A DNA stretch of 64,000 bases from Strigops habroptila (GCF_004027225.2 NC_044296.2:3144796-3208795), one strand, 5' to 3'; positions 38,391 through 55,760 are shown, counted from the stretch's first letter. Program-made: numbers and translations. The notes: generated by a model from the sequence alone, not told the origin.

Positions 38391-41300
38391 ATGAAGACGG
38401 AGAAGGAAGAGTCTGTGCCCACCTTCTCCCTGCGGGGTAAATACACTGGAGAGGGGGCAGGTGAGTCCCTTGTGCCTGGTGAGAGGGGTTGGGGCAGGAT
38501 GAAGGGGAGAAGCTTTTGCTCCTGTTGCTGTGAGGTCCCTTTGGCCAAATCCCACCCCAGAGGTGGACTGGGGAGCACCCTGAGGGTGGGCATGGCTGTA
38601 CATGGTGCACCACCCAATGTGTTTGAGACACCAGCAGGCTTTGCCTTCATACCAGCAGCTTTTTCAGAGCAAAGAGCATCCCATCTCCAACCACCCTGGA
38701 GGGCTCCAGCCCCTTCTAAATCAGACCCCACCAGACCCTCCCCCAATTGCATGCACCCCTGTTTGTAAAGGGTAGGAATCACAGAACCATTAGTGTTGGA
38801 AGGGCCCTCTGGAGACCATCCAGTCCAACCCCCAGAGCAGGTCACACAGGAATGTGTCCATGGTGGGGTTTGAATGTCTCCAGAGAGGGAGACTCCACAA
38901 CCCCCCTGGGCAGCCTGTGCCAGGGCTCTGACACCCTCAATGGAAAGAAGTTCTTCCTCATGTTGAGGTGAAACTTGTTGTGCTTTAGTTTCTGGCCATT
39001 GCTCCTCATCCTGTCACTGGGCACCACTGAGAAGAGTCTGGCACCATCCTCCTGGCACCTGCCTCTGAGCTATTGATCTGCATTGATGAGATCCCCTCAG
39101 TCTGCTCTTCTCTGACTAACCAGGCCCAGCTCCCGCAATCTCTCCTCATCAGAGAGATGCTCCAGACCCCTGAGCATCCCTGTGGCCTCTGCTGGACCCT
39201 CTCCAGCAGCTGCTTGTCTCCTGTCCTGAGGAGCCCAGCACTGGACACAGTGCTCCAGATGTGGCCTCACCAGGGTCGGTAGAGAGGGAGGAATCACCTC
39301 CCTCGACCTGCTGCCGCACTCCTCCTGATGCACCCCAGGACACTCTTGTGCCTCCTGGCCCAAGGGCACAAACTGCCGGCTCACGGGCAATTTGTCACCC
39401 ACCAGCACCCCCAGGCCCTTCTCAGCTGAGATGCTCTCTAGTAGAATCATAGAATGGTTTGTGTTGGAAGGGATCTTAAAGCTCATCCAGTTCCAAGCCC
39501 CTGCCACGAGCAGGGACACCTTCCACTAGAGCAGGTTGCTCCAAGCCCCTGTGTCCAACCTGGCCTTGAACACTGCCAGGGATGGGGCAGCTACAGCTTC
39601 TCTGGGCACCCTGTGCCAGCGCCTCAGCACCCTCACAGGGAAGAACTTCTTCTTTATATCTAACCTGAACTTCCCCTGTTTCAGTTTAAACCCCTCACCC
39701 CTTGTCTTATCACTACAGTCCCTGATGAAGGTCCCTCTCCAGCACCCTCGTAGCCCCCTTCAGATACTGGAAGCTGCTCTGAGGTCTCCACACAGCTTGT
39801 TTTCTCCAGGCTGAACAGCCCCAATGTTCTCAGCCTGTCTCCATACAGCCCCCAGCCTGTGCTGGTGCTTGGGGTTCTTCCTCCCCAGGGGCAGGACCTA
39901 CACTCACCCTTGTTGAACCTCATGAGGTTTCTCCCCAGCCTGTGGAGGTGCCTGTGGCCGGGCTGGGGCTGAGCGTGGCCTCTGACGGTCTCTCCCCGCA
40001 GGTAGCAGCGAGGTGGCTGTGCCCAGCGGCGCGGTGCCGGGGAGCGGGGGGACCCCAGCGCAGGAGCTGCGGCCGCTGAAGCGCAGGCCTGTCCCAGGTG
40101 AGCCCCAGCCCTGCCCCGCGGGGTGACAGCAGCGGCTGGGGCAGGGACGAGGCCAACGCATCTGTGTCCTTCCAGGGAAGCACTACCAGTGCTCGAGCTA
40201 CGGCTGCAAACTGGCCTTCCCCAGCATGCAGGAGCTGATGGACCACCTCAAAGTCCACTACAGACCCACGCAGTCTCTTGAGGGTAAGGCTGGGACATCC
40301 CACATCGCTCCAGGGTGCGCTTTCTTTGGCTGGGAGGTGGCAAAGTGGGGCTTGAAGCTGGGACAGCGCTGGTGGTGGAGCCTGTACCTCCAGGAGATGC
40401 TGCACAGCACCAGAGGAGGTGCTGGAGACCCACTGGTGGGGCTGGGGCAGCGCAGCCGCGTTGTTGCTGAATCTCTGCCCTATTTCTTTGCTCAGGCAAA
40501 ACCTTCCAGTGCCCCACGCTGGGCTGCACAGAGACCTTCCCCAGCATGCAGGACCTCATGGCCCACATGAAGGTGCACTACAAGCCGAACCGCTACTTCA
40601 AGTGAGTCCTGCTGGTCCCCATCCCATCAGAGAATCATGGAATGGTTTGGGTTGGAAAGGACCTTAAGATCATCCAGTTCAAACTCCCCTACCATGGGCA
40701 GGGACACCTCACACTAGACCATGTCACCCAAGGCTCTGTCCAGCCTGGCCTTGAACACGGCCAGGGATGGAGCATTTACCACTTCTTTGGGCAACCTCTG
40801 CCAGCACCTCAGCACCCTCACAGTAAAGAACTTCCTTATATCTAACCTGAACTCTTCCTGGTTTAATTTAAACCTGCTCCCACTTGTCCTATCACTGCAG
40901 TCCCTCATGAAGAGACCTGCCATCTCCCTGCAGACCCCTGCCATGACATGTCCTATCTGGGGGCACCCAACAGCTCCCAAACAGCCCCAAGCACATGAAG
41001 TCCCACATTTGCAGACCCTGGGGCTAGGGTTGGGAGGGTGATGTGGAGAGGAACGCTGTCGCTGATGCTCTCGGGGTGATGTGGGGGGACACACCATTCC
41101 TGACGCTGTCTCCTGGCCCTGCAGGTGTGAGAACTGCATGCTGCGCTTCCGGACGCACCGCTCGCTCTTCAAGCACCTTCACGTCTGCTCTGACAGTGCC
41201 AGCAGCCCCACGCCACCCCCCAAAGCCGACAAGCCCCTCCCGCCCGCTACCTCTGCCCTGGAGAAGGACCCCCCGGCCAAGCCACCCGAGGGGCTTCCCA

Positions 41301-43313
41301 AACTCCCGAGCGTTATCCGGCCCCTGGAGAAAGAAGCCATCGTGCCCGGTGCGGACACTGCCCCGGTGCCCAGCAGCCTCCCCGAGCTGCCCGGCTCGCT
41401 GGAGGCGCTGCCGCTGGTGTCGCCGGCCCCGCACCCCTTCCCGCTGCTGGAGCCCGGCCTTTTCGGGCCATCGTCCTTGACTCGGTTCTCGGGGCCACCC
41501 CCCTCCTCGGTGCCGGGGCCGTTCCTGTCCTACGTGCACCCTTCGCCCTACAGCTTGCCCCAACCCGCGGCGCAGCATCGCCTCCGGCCCTACGTGCCGG
41601 GCCACGGCCCCCCCATCTCCAACGCCGTCTGGAAGAAAAGCCAAGGTGAGCGCGTGGGGCCGTCCGGGCAAAGCTTCTTCTGCTCCCACCTTCACCAGCA
41701 GCTCCCGGAGGAGAACCCGCCATCGGCCAGCCGAGGATCCCCCTCCCAGCCCCGCATGGGGCCGCTCTGCACCCCCCCAGCCCCATCCCACTTCCGCTGC
41801 CCTCTCCATCCCATCCACAGGGATGTTCTATTGGACAAAGCACCGGCAAACACCAAAATCGAGCCTCCAAATTTTCCCAGCCCCGCTGCTCCCCGGCGTG
41901 CTGGGGGTGCGAGGCGGGGGGCCGGGCCAGGCCTTCCCCCCCACGTGTCCCCCCTCAGGGAGGGGAAGCCCTAATGCTTGTCTTGCCCCTCGATTCCCTC
42001 CGCAGGTGTGAGTGTCAGCCCACTCCTCCCATGCTTTGGCTCAGGAGTGACTCCAGGTTAGTTTGGCACCTACTGGTTGGGGGCTGCTTTCTGTCACTCG
42101 GGGGGGCGGTGGGTGGTGGTGGGGGCTGCAGGGGATGGGAGAAGCCCCACAGGGCACCGTGATGCTCCCCAGAGAGTAGAGGGGAGCACAGGGGGAGGGC
42201 AGGCTCCTTCCATTGTAGGAGCCACATGGAGAGGGAATGCTGCCCAGGTAGGCTTGGAGACAGGGGGGTCACTGGCTGTGTGCCCCCAGGAAGCACCCAG
42301 CCTGGTTCTGAGGGCAGAAGCAGCAAGAGAAGGAGCTGCTGGAGCTGCTTGGGCTCGAGTCCTCCCCAGTCCCAAGGCTGGGCTGGAAACTGCTGCCCTT
42401 TGCTCCACGGGTTGCGGAGAGGCAACAGGCAAAGGGACGTCAGGGCCGGGGGGGCACAGCCTCGCTCCCTGCTCCCAGATTTGGCGTTCATTGGGCAGGG
42501 ACCCTCCATGGATGTAGGGCTCGGAGTGAGGGGTCTCCTGCCTCCATGGCACCGGCCGATCCGAGCCCCGTGGCACCCAGCACGAGCCATGGCACCGAGC
42601 ACCCTGCACCCAGCGCTGCGCTTCGCACGGCTCCCATGGCGCGGGGGGCGAGCGCTGTGCTTCCCTCCTCGCCCGTCCTTGCAGGGCACTCCTCCAACAG
42701 CCGCATCGTGTGGGAGCACACGCGGGGCCGCTACACCTGCATGCAGTGCCCCTACTCCAGCGCCTCGCGTGAGGAGATGACCCTCCACATCGAGGACCAC
42801 CGCAAGAACCCCCCGCCGCCCGGCCGCATGGACACCGAGATGGGTACGGCCCCATGGGGGCAGCGGGAGGGACCCCAGCTGCTGGGATACTGGTGGGGAG
42901 GGAGGGATGCTGGTCAGGAGCAGCATCCCTCAGCCTGCCCTGCATGGACAATGTGTGCCCGATGCCTCTGTCCTGGAAGGGGGAGGACCTGATGCTGGGA
43001 TGGGCACCGGGCTCCAGCCCCTGGTTCTTCACCCTGTAGTGATGCCCTGGGGGGTGTCCATGTGTCCTCCCCATGTCCGTGCACCAGGTTATGAGGGGTT
43101 TGGCCACAGTGCTGACCGCTCTTAGTGACACGGGTTAGTGGTGGCCTTGGCAGCGCTGGGGAGCGGTTGGACTGGATGAGCTTAAAGGTCTTTTCCAACC
43201 ATGTTGATTCTATGATTCTCTTCCCTTTCCCTCCAGATTTCGGGGTGGGTCTCGCCTCCTTCCACACCAAGCTGACGCCGGAGATGGAGAACTCCCTGTA
43301 CTCCCAGCTCTGA
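38391..43313 (+). CDS. ZNF414: ZNF414, zinc finger protein 414
   Basis: C2H2-type zinc-finger protein, presumed nuclear; its role is poorly known. Exons: 38391-38460 (ATG; non-coding part from 38330), 40002-40097, 40176-40283, 40496-40601, 41125-41645, 42685-42843, 43237-43313 (TGA). Phases close to 1137 nt, 378 residues. Fingers: about 59-83 (C61, C66, H79, H83), 95-119 (C97, C102, H115, H119), 128-148 (C128, C131, H144, C148; a C2HC type) and 317-339 (C319, C322, H335, H339). A long proline-rich linker separates fingers 3 and 4. CxxxxC spacing in fingers 1-2 and the segment [20 protein letters not shown] match ZNF414 as I recall it. The start is the first in-frame ATG after the acceptor. 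Reading through 41645 stays open to 41974, so intron retention would give a protein ending there without finger 4. Its place after MYO1F agrees with human synteny. Confidence 0.93.
38775..39935 (-). mobile_element. CR1 LINE, older copy interrupted by a younger one
   Basis: Antisense copy of a distinct subfamily (38775-39441, resuming about 39847-39935 with CCAGCCTGTGCTGGTGCTTG). The gap is filled by the CR1 at 39442-39846. Confidence 0.85.
39442..39846 (-). mobile_element. CR1 LINE nested in an older CR1
   Basis: Antisense, TAGAATCATAGAATGGTTTG to GTTCTCAGCCTGTCTCC. The sequence on both sides belongs to one older CR1. Confidence 0.88.
40629..40940 (-). mobile_element. CR1 LINE 3' end
   Basis: Antisense copy in the ZNF414 intron after finger 2, AGAGAATCATGGAATGG to CCCTCATGAAGAG. 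Confidence 0.92.
43123..43219 (+). mobile_element. CR1 LINE 3' end before the last ZNF414 exon
   Basis: Sense copy with GGGTTAGTGGTGGCCTTGG and tail GATTCTATGATTC, ending 17 bases before the exon at 43237. Confidence 0.9.
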
Positions 43314-43665
43314 TGCCCCTGGCTCCCATGGGACTGCTCCTGCACCTCCCTATCCCTCCCTGCAGCCGAGCAGGGGGGCACTGCACAGCCCCCTGCCACC
43401 AACTGTGGGACAGGAACCCCTTCCTGGGTACCGGGAGCATCCCCAGCTCGGGGTGGCGGAGGGGAGGATGTTTGCTTATTCATTTCTACCCTCCCTTTTG
43501 TCTTCGGAAACTCTTAAGCACCTGGAATCCTGTGTCTCCCTCCCATCAAGGTTTCGTTGTTCAGCCCCAGGGGCTCTGGGGGGAGCCTGGTAGGTTGCTC
43601 AGGAGTTCATGGACTTCTCTGGAATGAGGTCTTGAAATAATAAATAGGAATTGTACAGGAGCAGC
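43314..43665 (+). other. ZNF414: ZNF414 3' UTR
   Basis: From the TGA to about 20 bases past a canonical AATAAA (43639-43644). Short and free of repeats. Confidence 0.7.
43639..43644 (+). terminator. ZNF414: Poly(A) signal AATAAA of ZNF414
   Basis: Canonical hexamer in GAAATAATAAATAGG, 326 bases after the ZNF414 stop. Confidence 0.75.
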
Positions 43666-44153
43666 GGCCGGGAGCGCCTCTGTCAGTGCCAGCAGTGGCT
43701 GGGGACAACAGGGGAGTGGTGGCACCCTTAAGGATGTCCCCACCTGAAGAAGGGGCAGATGGGGGGTGCGTATGTAAGAAGCAGAGTTAGAGCCTCTGCT
43801 CCCAGCACCCAGATTGGGCGCCCAACCAGGGCAGGAGCTCAGCCCTCTCCTGCAGCACCCAGCCAGCCTCTGCGCCCATCCCAGCCCCTCCATGGGCAGA
43901 GGTGTGAGGAGGCCACGGGAACAGGGTGGCTGCTGCACCCCAACAGCTCGGCCAGGTCCACATCCCTGGGGGCTGCGCGACCTCCTGCACCCCCCAAGGG
44001 AGCCGAGCAGCGAGTGCTCAGCCTGGGGCTCCCTGGGCCCTGCTGTGCTGTGCTGGGGCTGAGCCTGGCCCTGAGAGGGGAGAGGGATGAGCCAGGCAGG
44101 ATGCTGCGGGACGGGGCCCAGCACTGCCTCTGGTGAGCAAGGGATGGGAGCAC

Positions 44154-44548
44154 CAGTACCCACTGCTCAGCCCCCCACAGCTCAGCCCCCCACAGCTCAG
44201 CACCCCCACTGCTCTGCACCCCGCTGCTCAGCACCCCACCGCTCTACACCCCACCACTAGGCACCCCCACAGCTCAGCACCCACTGCTCAGCACCCACTG
44301 CTCTGCACCCCACCACTAGGCACCCCCACTGCTCTGCACCCACTGCTCAGCACCCACCACCCTGCACCCCACTGCTCAGCACCCACTGCTCTGCACCCCC
44401 ACTGCTCAGCACCCACCACTCAACACCCACTGCTCTGCACCCCCACTGCTCAGCACCCACCACTCAACACCCACTGCTCTGCACCCCCACTGCTCTGCAC
44501 CCCCTGCTCAGCACCCACTGCTCTGCACCCCCACTGCTCAGCACCACA
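44154..44548 (+). repeat. Minisatellite, about 15-16 bp units
   Basis: About 25 units alternating CACTGCTCAGCACCC and CACTGCTCTGCACCCC forms, with degenerate ACAGCTCAG units at the left edge. Composition is strongly strand-asymmetric (C-rich on +). Confidence 0.9.
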
Positions 44549-45317
44549 GCATCTGTGCTGCCACCAGCCCTGGAAAGGGACACAAACCCGTGGGGATGTT
44601 TTGTTTTCCCCCAGGCTCATCCCTGGCTCCTGCCCCTGGAGCTGCCCCTTTCCCAGCCACATTCATCCCAGAACACAGGTCCTGTGAGGGCGGGGGCTTC
44701 CCCTTCCCACCTACACCCATCCTGGGGTGCACCACAGGGGCACAGAGTGAGCCCCGGTGTCTGCAGCGCTGCCCCAGGACAGGGGCTCAGGAGGGGTCTG
44801 GCCGGGTGGATGTGCCTTCATCCTGCTGTGGCCCCTGCACAGGGGTGAGCAGCACCCCCGGCTCACTCCTGCCTGCACCCCAGTGTGGGGCCACCTTCCC
44901 CAGCCCCAGGGGCAGCACCAGCCCTGGACAATGGAGAGGAACCAGGGGACACGGAGCCCAGGCTGGATGGAGAGAGCTGGCCAGACAGCTGGAGCTGCAG
45001 CAGGGCAGCCCCACAGCCCCCATTGCCCCCCATGTGGGTGGGGAGTGGGCAAAGAGGCTGTATTTGAAATGGGGGGGGGGGAGGCTCACCCGATGGGAGG
45101 GGAGTGGGGAAGGACTGGGGGGGCTGCAGGAGCACCCCGAGCCTCCCAGCTCTGGTCCACACAGGGCCTGGGGCTGCCCCCCCAGATGGGGGCACATGCA
45201 CTGAATGAGATGCTTGTGCTGATCTAATGAAGTGACAACTCAATACAGGGGCAGGGCAGGACTCGCAGCCCCAGCACAGCGAGGGACCCTCCAGCACATC
45301 CTGCACCAGCTTTGGGC

Positions 45318-45407
45318 GACATGGTCTAGTGTGAGGTGTCCCTGCCCATGGCAGTGGAACTGGATGATCTTAAGGTCCTTTCCAACCCAAACCATTCCAT
45401 GATTTTG
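45318..45407 (+). mobile_element. CR1 LINE 3' end
   Basis: Sense, 5'-truncated: ATGGTCTAGTGTGAGGTGTC to CATTCCATGATTTTGA. Confidence 0.88.
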
Positions 45408-45541
45408 AGTCTCTGCTCCCAGAAGAGACCCAAAACCTGTCCCAGCACTTCCAGCACACCGGCTGGGGGCAGCCGGGGTGTTCCTAGAGCAGAGGCAGCC
45501 AAGACAAGGCTCGTTGCGATGAGTTTTTAAAAACTGAAGTC

Positions 45542-45547
45542 TTTATT
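45542..45547 (-). terminator. ANP32B: Poly(A) signal AATAAA of ANP32B
   Basis: TTTATT on the + strand, i.e. AATAAA in ACTTTTAATAAAGACTTC on the minus strand, about 1.8 kb after the ANP32B stop. Confidence 0.75.
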
Positions 45548-47030
45548 AAAAGTTTTATCCAAATTTTGTAACAAAAGATACAAAAGGGGCTGGAGATCCT
45601 TATTCCTGGGACTAGTCTGACCAATCGCAACCTGACAGTCACTAAGCTAATATAAAATCCATACAATCTGCTAAAAATGCAGGGAAAAAAAAAAAAAAAT
45701 TAGAAGTAACTGCTGCTCTGAAATTTCCTTTTTTCTTAAAAAAATTCCTTTAACATTTATAAGTTACTCAGTTTGCATTTTACAGGACTAATTCTTCTCC
45801 GAATGGTTACAGCTACTGTACAACACGAGACAACAGCAAGACCAGAACAAAGCAACAGGAACTGGGATGTGCTGCAACACACTCCACTCCTCTGCAGGAA
45901 CCGCTGCCGAGTCTCCCCTCTGGGTGCCTGCAGGTTGCCCACCGGGAATGCCACAAAGTGCCAGTGCATCCGTGGGGAGCAGGAGGAACAGCAGCTGCTC
46001 CTGCCCCAGCACAGCTCTGCGGCACCCAGTTACCATCCCTTGGGTGCCACGGGGCCAGCAAAGCTCGTGGATGTGCTGGATGAACACCTCCAGGCGGAGG
46101 AAGGGTGGGCAAGGGGTGAGGAACCTTCTGTAGCGGAGCTACACGTGGCTCATCCCCGCTTCCTCCTTCCAGCCACCGTGGAGTGGGGGGACACGTTGCT
46201 CTGCGGCACCGTCAGAGCATGAACACGAGTGGGAGAGAGCTGGGTTCTGATCAATGCACTTCTCTTCATGCTAAGAAAGAAAGAGGAGAAGGAAGAGGAG
46301 GATGCGTACACCAGGCTAGCGCTGAGGCAACTGTCCAGAGCTGGTACTGGCTAGCAGAAGGACCCTGAGAATATCGAGGCTAACACGGTCTCCCGGGGAA
46401 CGCCGAGTTAGGTGCATCACAGTGATACTGGTTGAACGTGTTCTGTACAGTGCGAAATGGAGGTTGACAGAAGAGCAGTATCCCTTCACCTGCTATTTCC
46501 TATCTCTTCCTAAAGGCAGAGGCTGCTACGGGGTGACAAGAGGCCTCGTCACAGCAAAGACACTCAAGAGCCACGGAAATCAGGCTTATTTGGACATCCA
46601 AGTGGAAGTTATTGGGTGGCCACTAGGAGAAAGATTCCAGTTTCTAAAAAAACAATAGGAAAGCAAGTGCAGGGCTACTGCAAGGTGCATTGCCAGAGGT
46701 ACCAGGTCTTGCAAGCAGCCACCCCCCCTCTCCCGAGACCCCATGCACCCCCCCATCCCCAGCACTAAAGTATCTTCAAGCATCTCCAGAGATCACATCA
46801 CCATTATTTCTGATCAGAGAGACCTCAGGGAGCGTTGGAGTCCATTTAGATGAACCAGATTCGCACCCACTGCTCGAGGTGGCTCAAGCGTCTTCAGAAA
46901 GCTGGTCTGAGGGCATGTGGATAAGCAAATGCCTTCTTTGCTGTCGGGCAGGGTGGGAGCTGGAGCTCTGGGTCCAGTGTGGCAAAGCTGACTTCAGACA
47001 CAAAAGATACCCGAGGAGGAGGAAATTGGT

Positions 47031-47120
47031 TTTTTTCGGGTTTTTTTTTTTTTTTTTTGTGTGTGTGTTTTCTTTCTTTTTTTGTGTTTTTTTTTTGTGT
47101 GTTTTTTTGTTTGTTTTTGC
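47031..47120 (-). repeat. Low-complexity A-rich tract in ANP32B 3' UTR
   Basis: On the + strand nearly all T with GTGTG interruptions; the transcript would carry A-runs broken by CACAC. Confidence 0.85.
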
Positions 47121-47367
47121 AAACTGCTGCACAAACCACAGAACGGAGAAAGCCTTTGGTCATGGATACCTGTGAGAAGTGAGCCTTGGATGGAAGATTC
47201 CCCTGAATGCCTACAGGATTCTACATCTTAAAAAAATATATTGTGGACGCTGCAGCCATACAAAGGGGGGAGGAGCGGGAGACGGGGATTTACAGTCTCA
47301 CATAGACACAACGGGGAGGTTAAGACAAGCACAGTCAGAGTCTGTAAAACTGATTGGGTTGCTGGGA

Positions 47368-53481
<6,114 letters not shown>

Positions 53482-53485
53482 CCTC

Positions 53486-53525
53486 GAGCCGAGCCGAGCC
53501 GAGCCGAGCCGAGCCGAGCCGAGCC
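53486..53525 (-). repeat. GAGCC x8 pentamer array in ANP32B 5' UTR
   Basis: Eight perfect units on +, i.e. GGCTC on the coding strand, ending four bases before the ANP32B start codon. Confidence 0.9.
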
Positions 53526-53632
53526 CGCCGCGCGCCGCTCCCGCCGCCCCGCCCCGCTCCCGCTCCCGCGCGCGCCGCCGCCGCCGCCTCGGCCGAGGGA
53601 AGGCGCCAACGGCAACAAAGGCGGCGCGCGCC

Positions 53633-53646
53633 GCGCCCCCTGCCGG
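53633..53646 (-). promoter_or_regulatory. CTCF-like motif 1 upstream of ANP32B
   Basis: Minus strand reads CCGGCAGGGGGCGC, agreeing with the CTCF core CCASYAGRKGGCRS at nearly every position. Binding is inferred. Confidence 0.45.
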
Positions 53647-53680
53647 CCGCGCCCAAGCGCAGCGCCCACCCCCACCGGCA

Positions 53681-53694
53681 GCGCCCCCTGTCGG
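53681..53694 (-). promoter_or_regulatory. CTCF-like motif 2 upstream of ANP32B
   Basis: Minus strand reads CCGACAGGGGGCGC, again close to the CTCF core, 48 bases from the first motif and in the same orientation. Binding is inferred. Confidence 0.45.
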
Positions 53695-53761
53695 CCCCGC
53701 CCCGCCGCGCTCGGTAGCGCGGAGCCAAGGGGGGGGGGGGGGGCGGGAAAGCGGCCCCAGC

Positions 53762-53873
53762 TTTCCCTTCCCTTCCCTTCCCTTCCCTTCCCTTCCCTTC
53801 CCTTCCCTTCCCTTCCCTTCCCTTCCCTTCCCTTCCCTTCCCTTCCCTTCCCTTCCCTTCCCTTCCCTTCCCC
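53762..53873 (+). repeat. (TTCCC)n pentanucleotide array, about 22 units
   Basis: Essentially perfect TTCCC repeats, about 280 bases upstream of the ANP32B start codon. It follows a poly-G run (53729-53742). All pyrimidine on + and all purine on -. Confidence 0.95.
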
Positions 53874-53879
53874 CGTGTT

Positions 53880-54690
53880 CCTTTCTCCAGTGCCATGTTC
53901 CCAGTCCCGGTGCCACGGTCTCGTCCCCAGGCACCACGTTCTTATCCTCAGGTGCCGTGTTTCCATCCTCAGGAGCCATGTTCCGTCCTCCAGTGCCATG
54001 TTCCCATCCCAGCACCACGTTCTAGTAGTCCTCAGCACCACATCCCCATCCCCGTGTTCCTATCCCCAGCGTCATGTTTCCGTCTCCAGGTGCCACATTC
54101 CCATATGCTATGTTCCCATTCCTAAGCTCCATGTTTCCATCCTCAGGAGCCGTGGTCCCTTCTCCAGTGCCATGTTCCCATCCCCATGTTCCCATCCCCA
54201 GCTCCATGTTTGCATTCCCAGCACCATGTTCCCATCCCCATCTCCACATTGCCATTCCCATGTTCACATCACCATGTCCACATTACCATCCCCATGTTCC
54301 CATTCCCAGCACCATGTTCCCATCCCCAGCATCATGTTCCCATCCCCATCTCCACATTGCCATTCCCATGTTCCCATCCCCAGCTCCACATTGCCATTCC
54401 CATGTTCCCATCCCCAGCTCCACATTGCCATTCCCATGTTCCCATCCCCAGCTCCACATTGCCACCCCCATGTTCCCATCCCCAGCTCCACGTTCCCATC
54501 CCCAGCACCATGTTTCCATCCCCAGCTTCACATTGCTGTCCCCACGTTCCCATCCCCGGTTCCATGTCCCCATCTCCAGCACCATGTTCCCATCCCCAGC
54601 TCCATGTCCCCATCCCCAGCACCATGTTCCCATCCCCAGCTCCATGTTCCCATTCCCAGCACCACATCCCCATTCCCATCCCCAGCCTCC
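53880..54690 (+). repeat. Long minisatellite upstream of ANP32B
   Basis: About 800 bases of variant units based on CATGTTCCCATCCCCAG followed by CACCATG, CTCCATG or CTCCACATTGCCATTCC. The better ordered part (54180-54530) repeats with a higher-order period of about 36 bp; the left part is more diverged. Long open frames on both strands are by-products of the repeat. Confidence 0.9.
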
Positions 54691-55760
54691 TGTTTTGGCC
54701 ACTGCTGAGGCTGCGCCTGCCAGCGGTGCTGGGGCCGGGGCAGCTGATAAAGCCAGGGTGTTGGTCAGGCTTTCTGCTCCGGGAAGGATGAGATAACAGT
54801 CACGGTGGGGGTTACCATGATGTTTTTCCCTTCTCTCATCTGATGGACAGCCCACGGCTGTGCTCCGGGTACAAACACAGTGAGCTGGGAATCCTGCAGC
54901 CCATGGGATGCATGGCTGTGGGAATGCCAGGCCCAGGCAGTGCCATGGAGCCACACTTCAGGAGAGCCACAGAGCTGGTGGGACTCGCTGCATATGGCTC
55001 GGGAAGGTCCAAGAGGTGCCACCATTCCCAGAGACCCCGTGCAGGAGGAGGATTCCTGCAGGATGTGGGCACTGCTGCCAATGACTCCATTAACATTAGC
55101 TTCAAAAATACCCAGAGAAATCTCTCTGATCAAGGACCAAGCCTCCAAGTAAACAGGAACACGAGGGCTCGCAGGACCAGCCTCAGAGTCCCCCATTGTC
55201 CCCTTTGGCAGGAGGCCACTGGCTTGCCTTGTATGGGAGGAAATGGCTTTCTGGTACATTGCGGATAATTTTTGCCAGTTGGCTCTAACATGAGCCTGAT
55301 TTTATTAGGAGCAGCAAAATGAAACGGTGACATTCAGTAGAGGGGTTTAAGCTCCAAAGGGGCCAAACCCAGTTGGTTCATTTTTAAGAGCAGATAAGGG
55401 ACATCTCCATAAGGAAATCCCTTCAGTGTCGGTGCATTTTTGCGTGTCTGTGATCTCCCTTCTTCTGACAGCAACTCTGTTTGAGCTCCCAGTGCTCTGC
55501 CATGGGGTGATCAGTCCATGGGGCACCACGCCAGTCACCCTTCTCCTCAGCGTGCCCCTAAGGAGTAACTCTGAAACACCCAGCACCGAGGCTGTGTGGA
55601 GGTGGGCAGATGCTGTGGAGGATGAGGTGTGTGGTGGTGGCGCTGAAGGAACTGGAAAGCAGACCATGGTTGGGATGGGCTCAGCTGCAAGGCTCCGAGC
55701 ATCCTCTTATTGCCCTGGCTGGGTTAGTCCCATCCCCAGGGGTGAAGCAGCAAGGGAGGC

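Larger units (their letters stand above)
43666..45520. other. Spacer between convergent ZNF414 and ANP32B
   Basis: About 1.85 kb. It holds a minisatellite (44154-44548), a poly-G run near 45070 and a truncated CR1 3' end (45318-45407). No coding sequence recognised. Confidence 0.7.
45525..47367 (-). other. ANP32B: ANP32B 3' UTR
   Basis: Runs from the stop codon to just past an AATAAA read on the minus strand (45547-45542). The T/AT-rich composition contrasts with the GC-rich surroundings, as usual for a UTR. It contains a long A-rich tract of the transcript (T-rich on +, 47031-47120). Confidence 0.7.

Noticed and set aside
47031-47120. T-rich tract as the poly(A) tail of a retrocopy
   Set aside because: It lies inside the ANP32B 3' UTR, with no processed gene copy or target duplication beside it.
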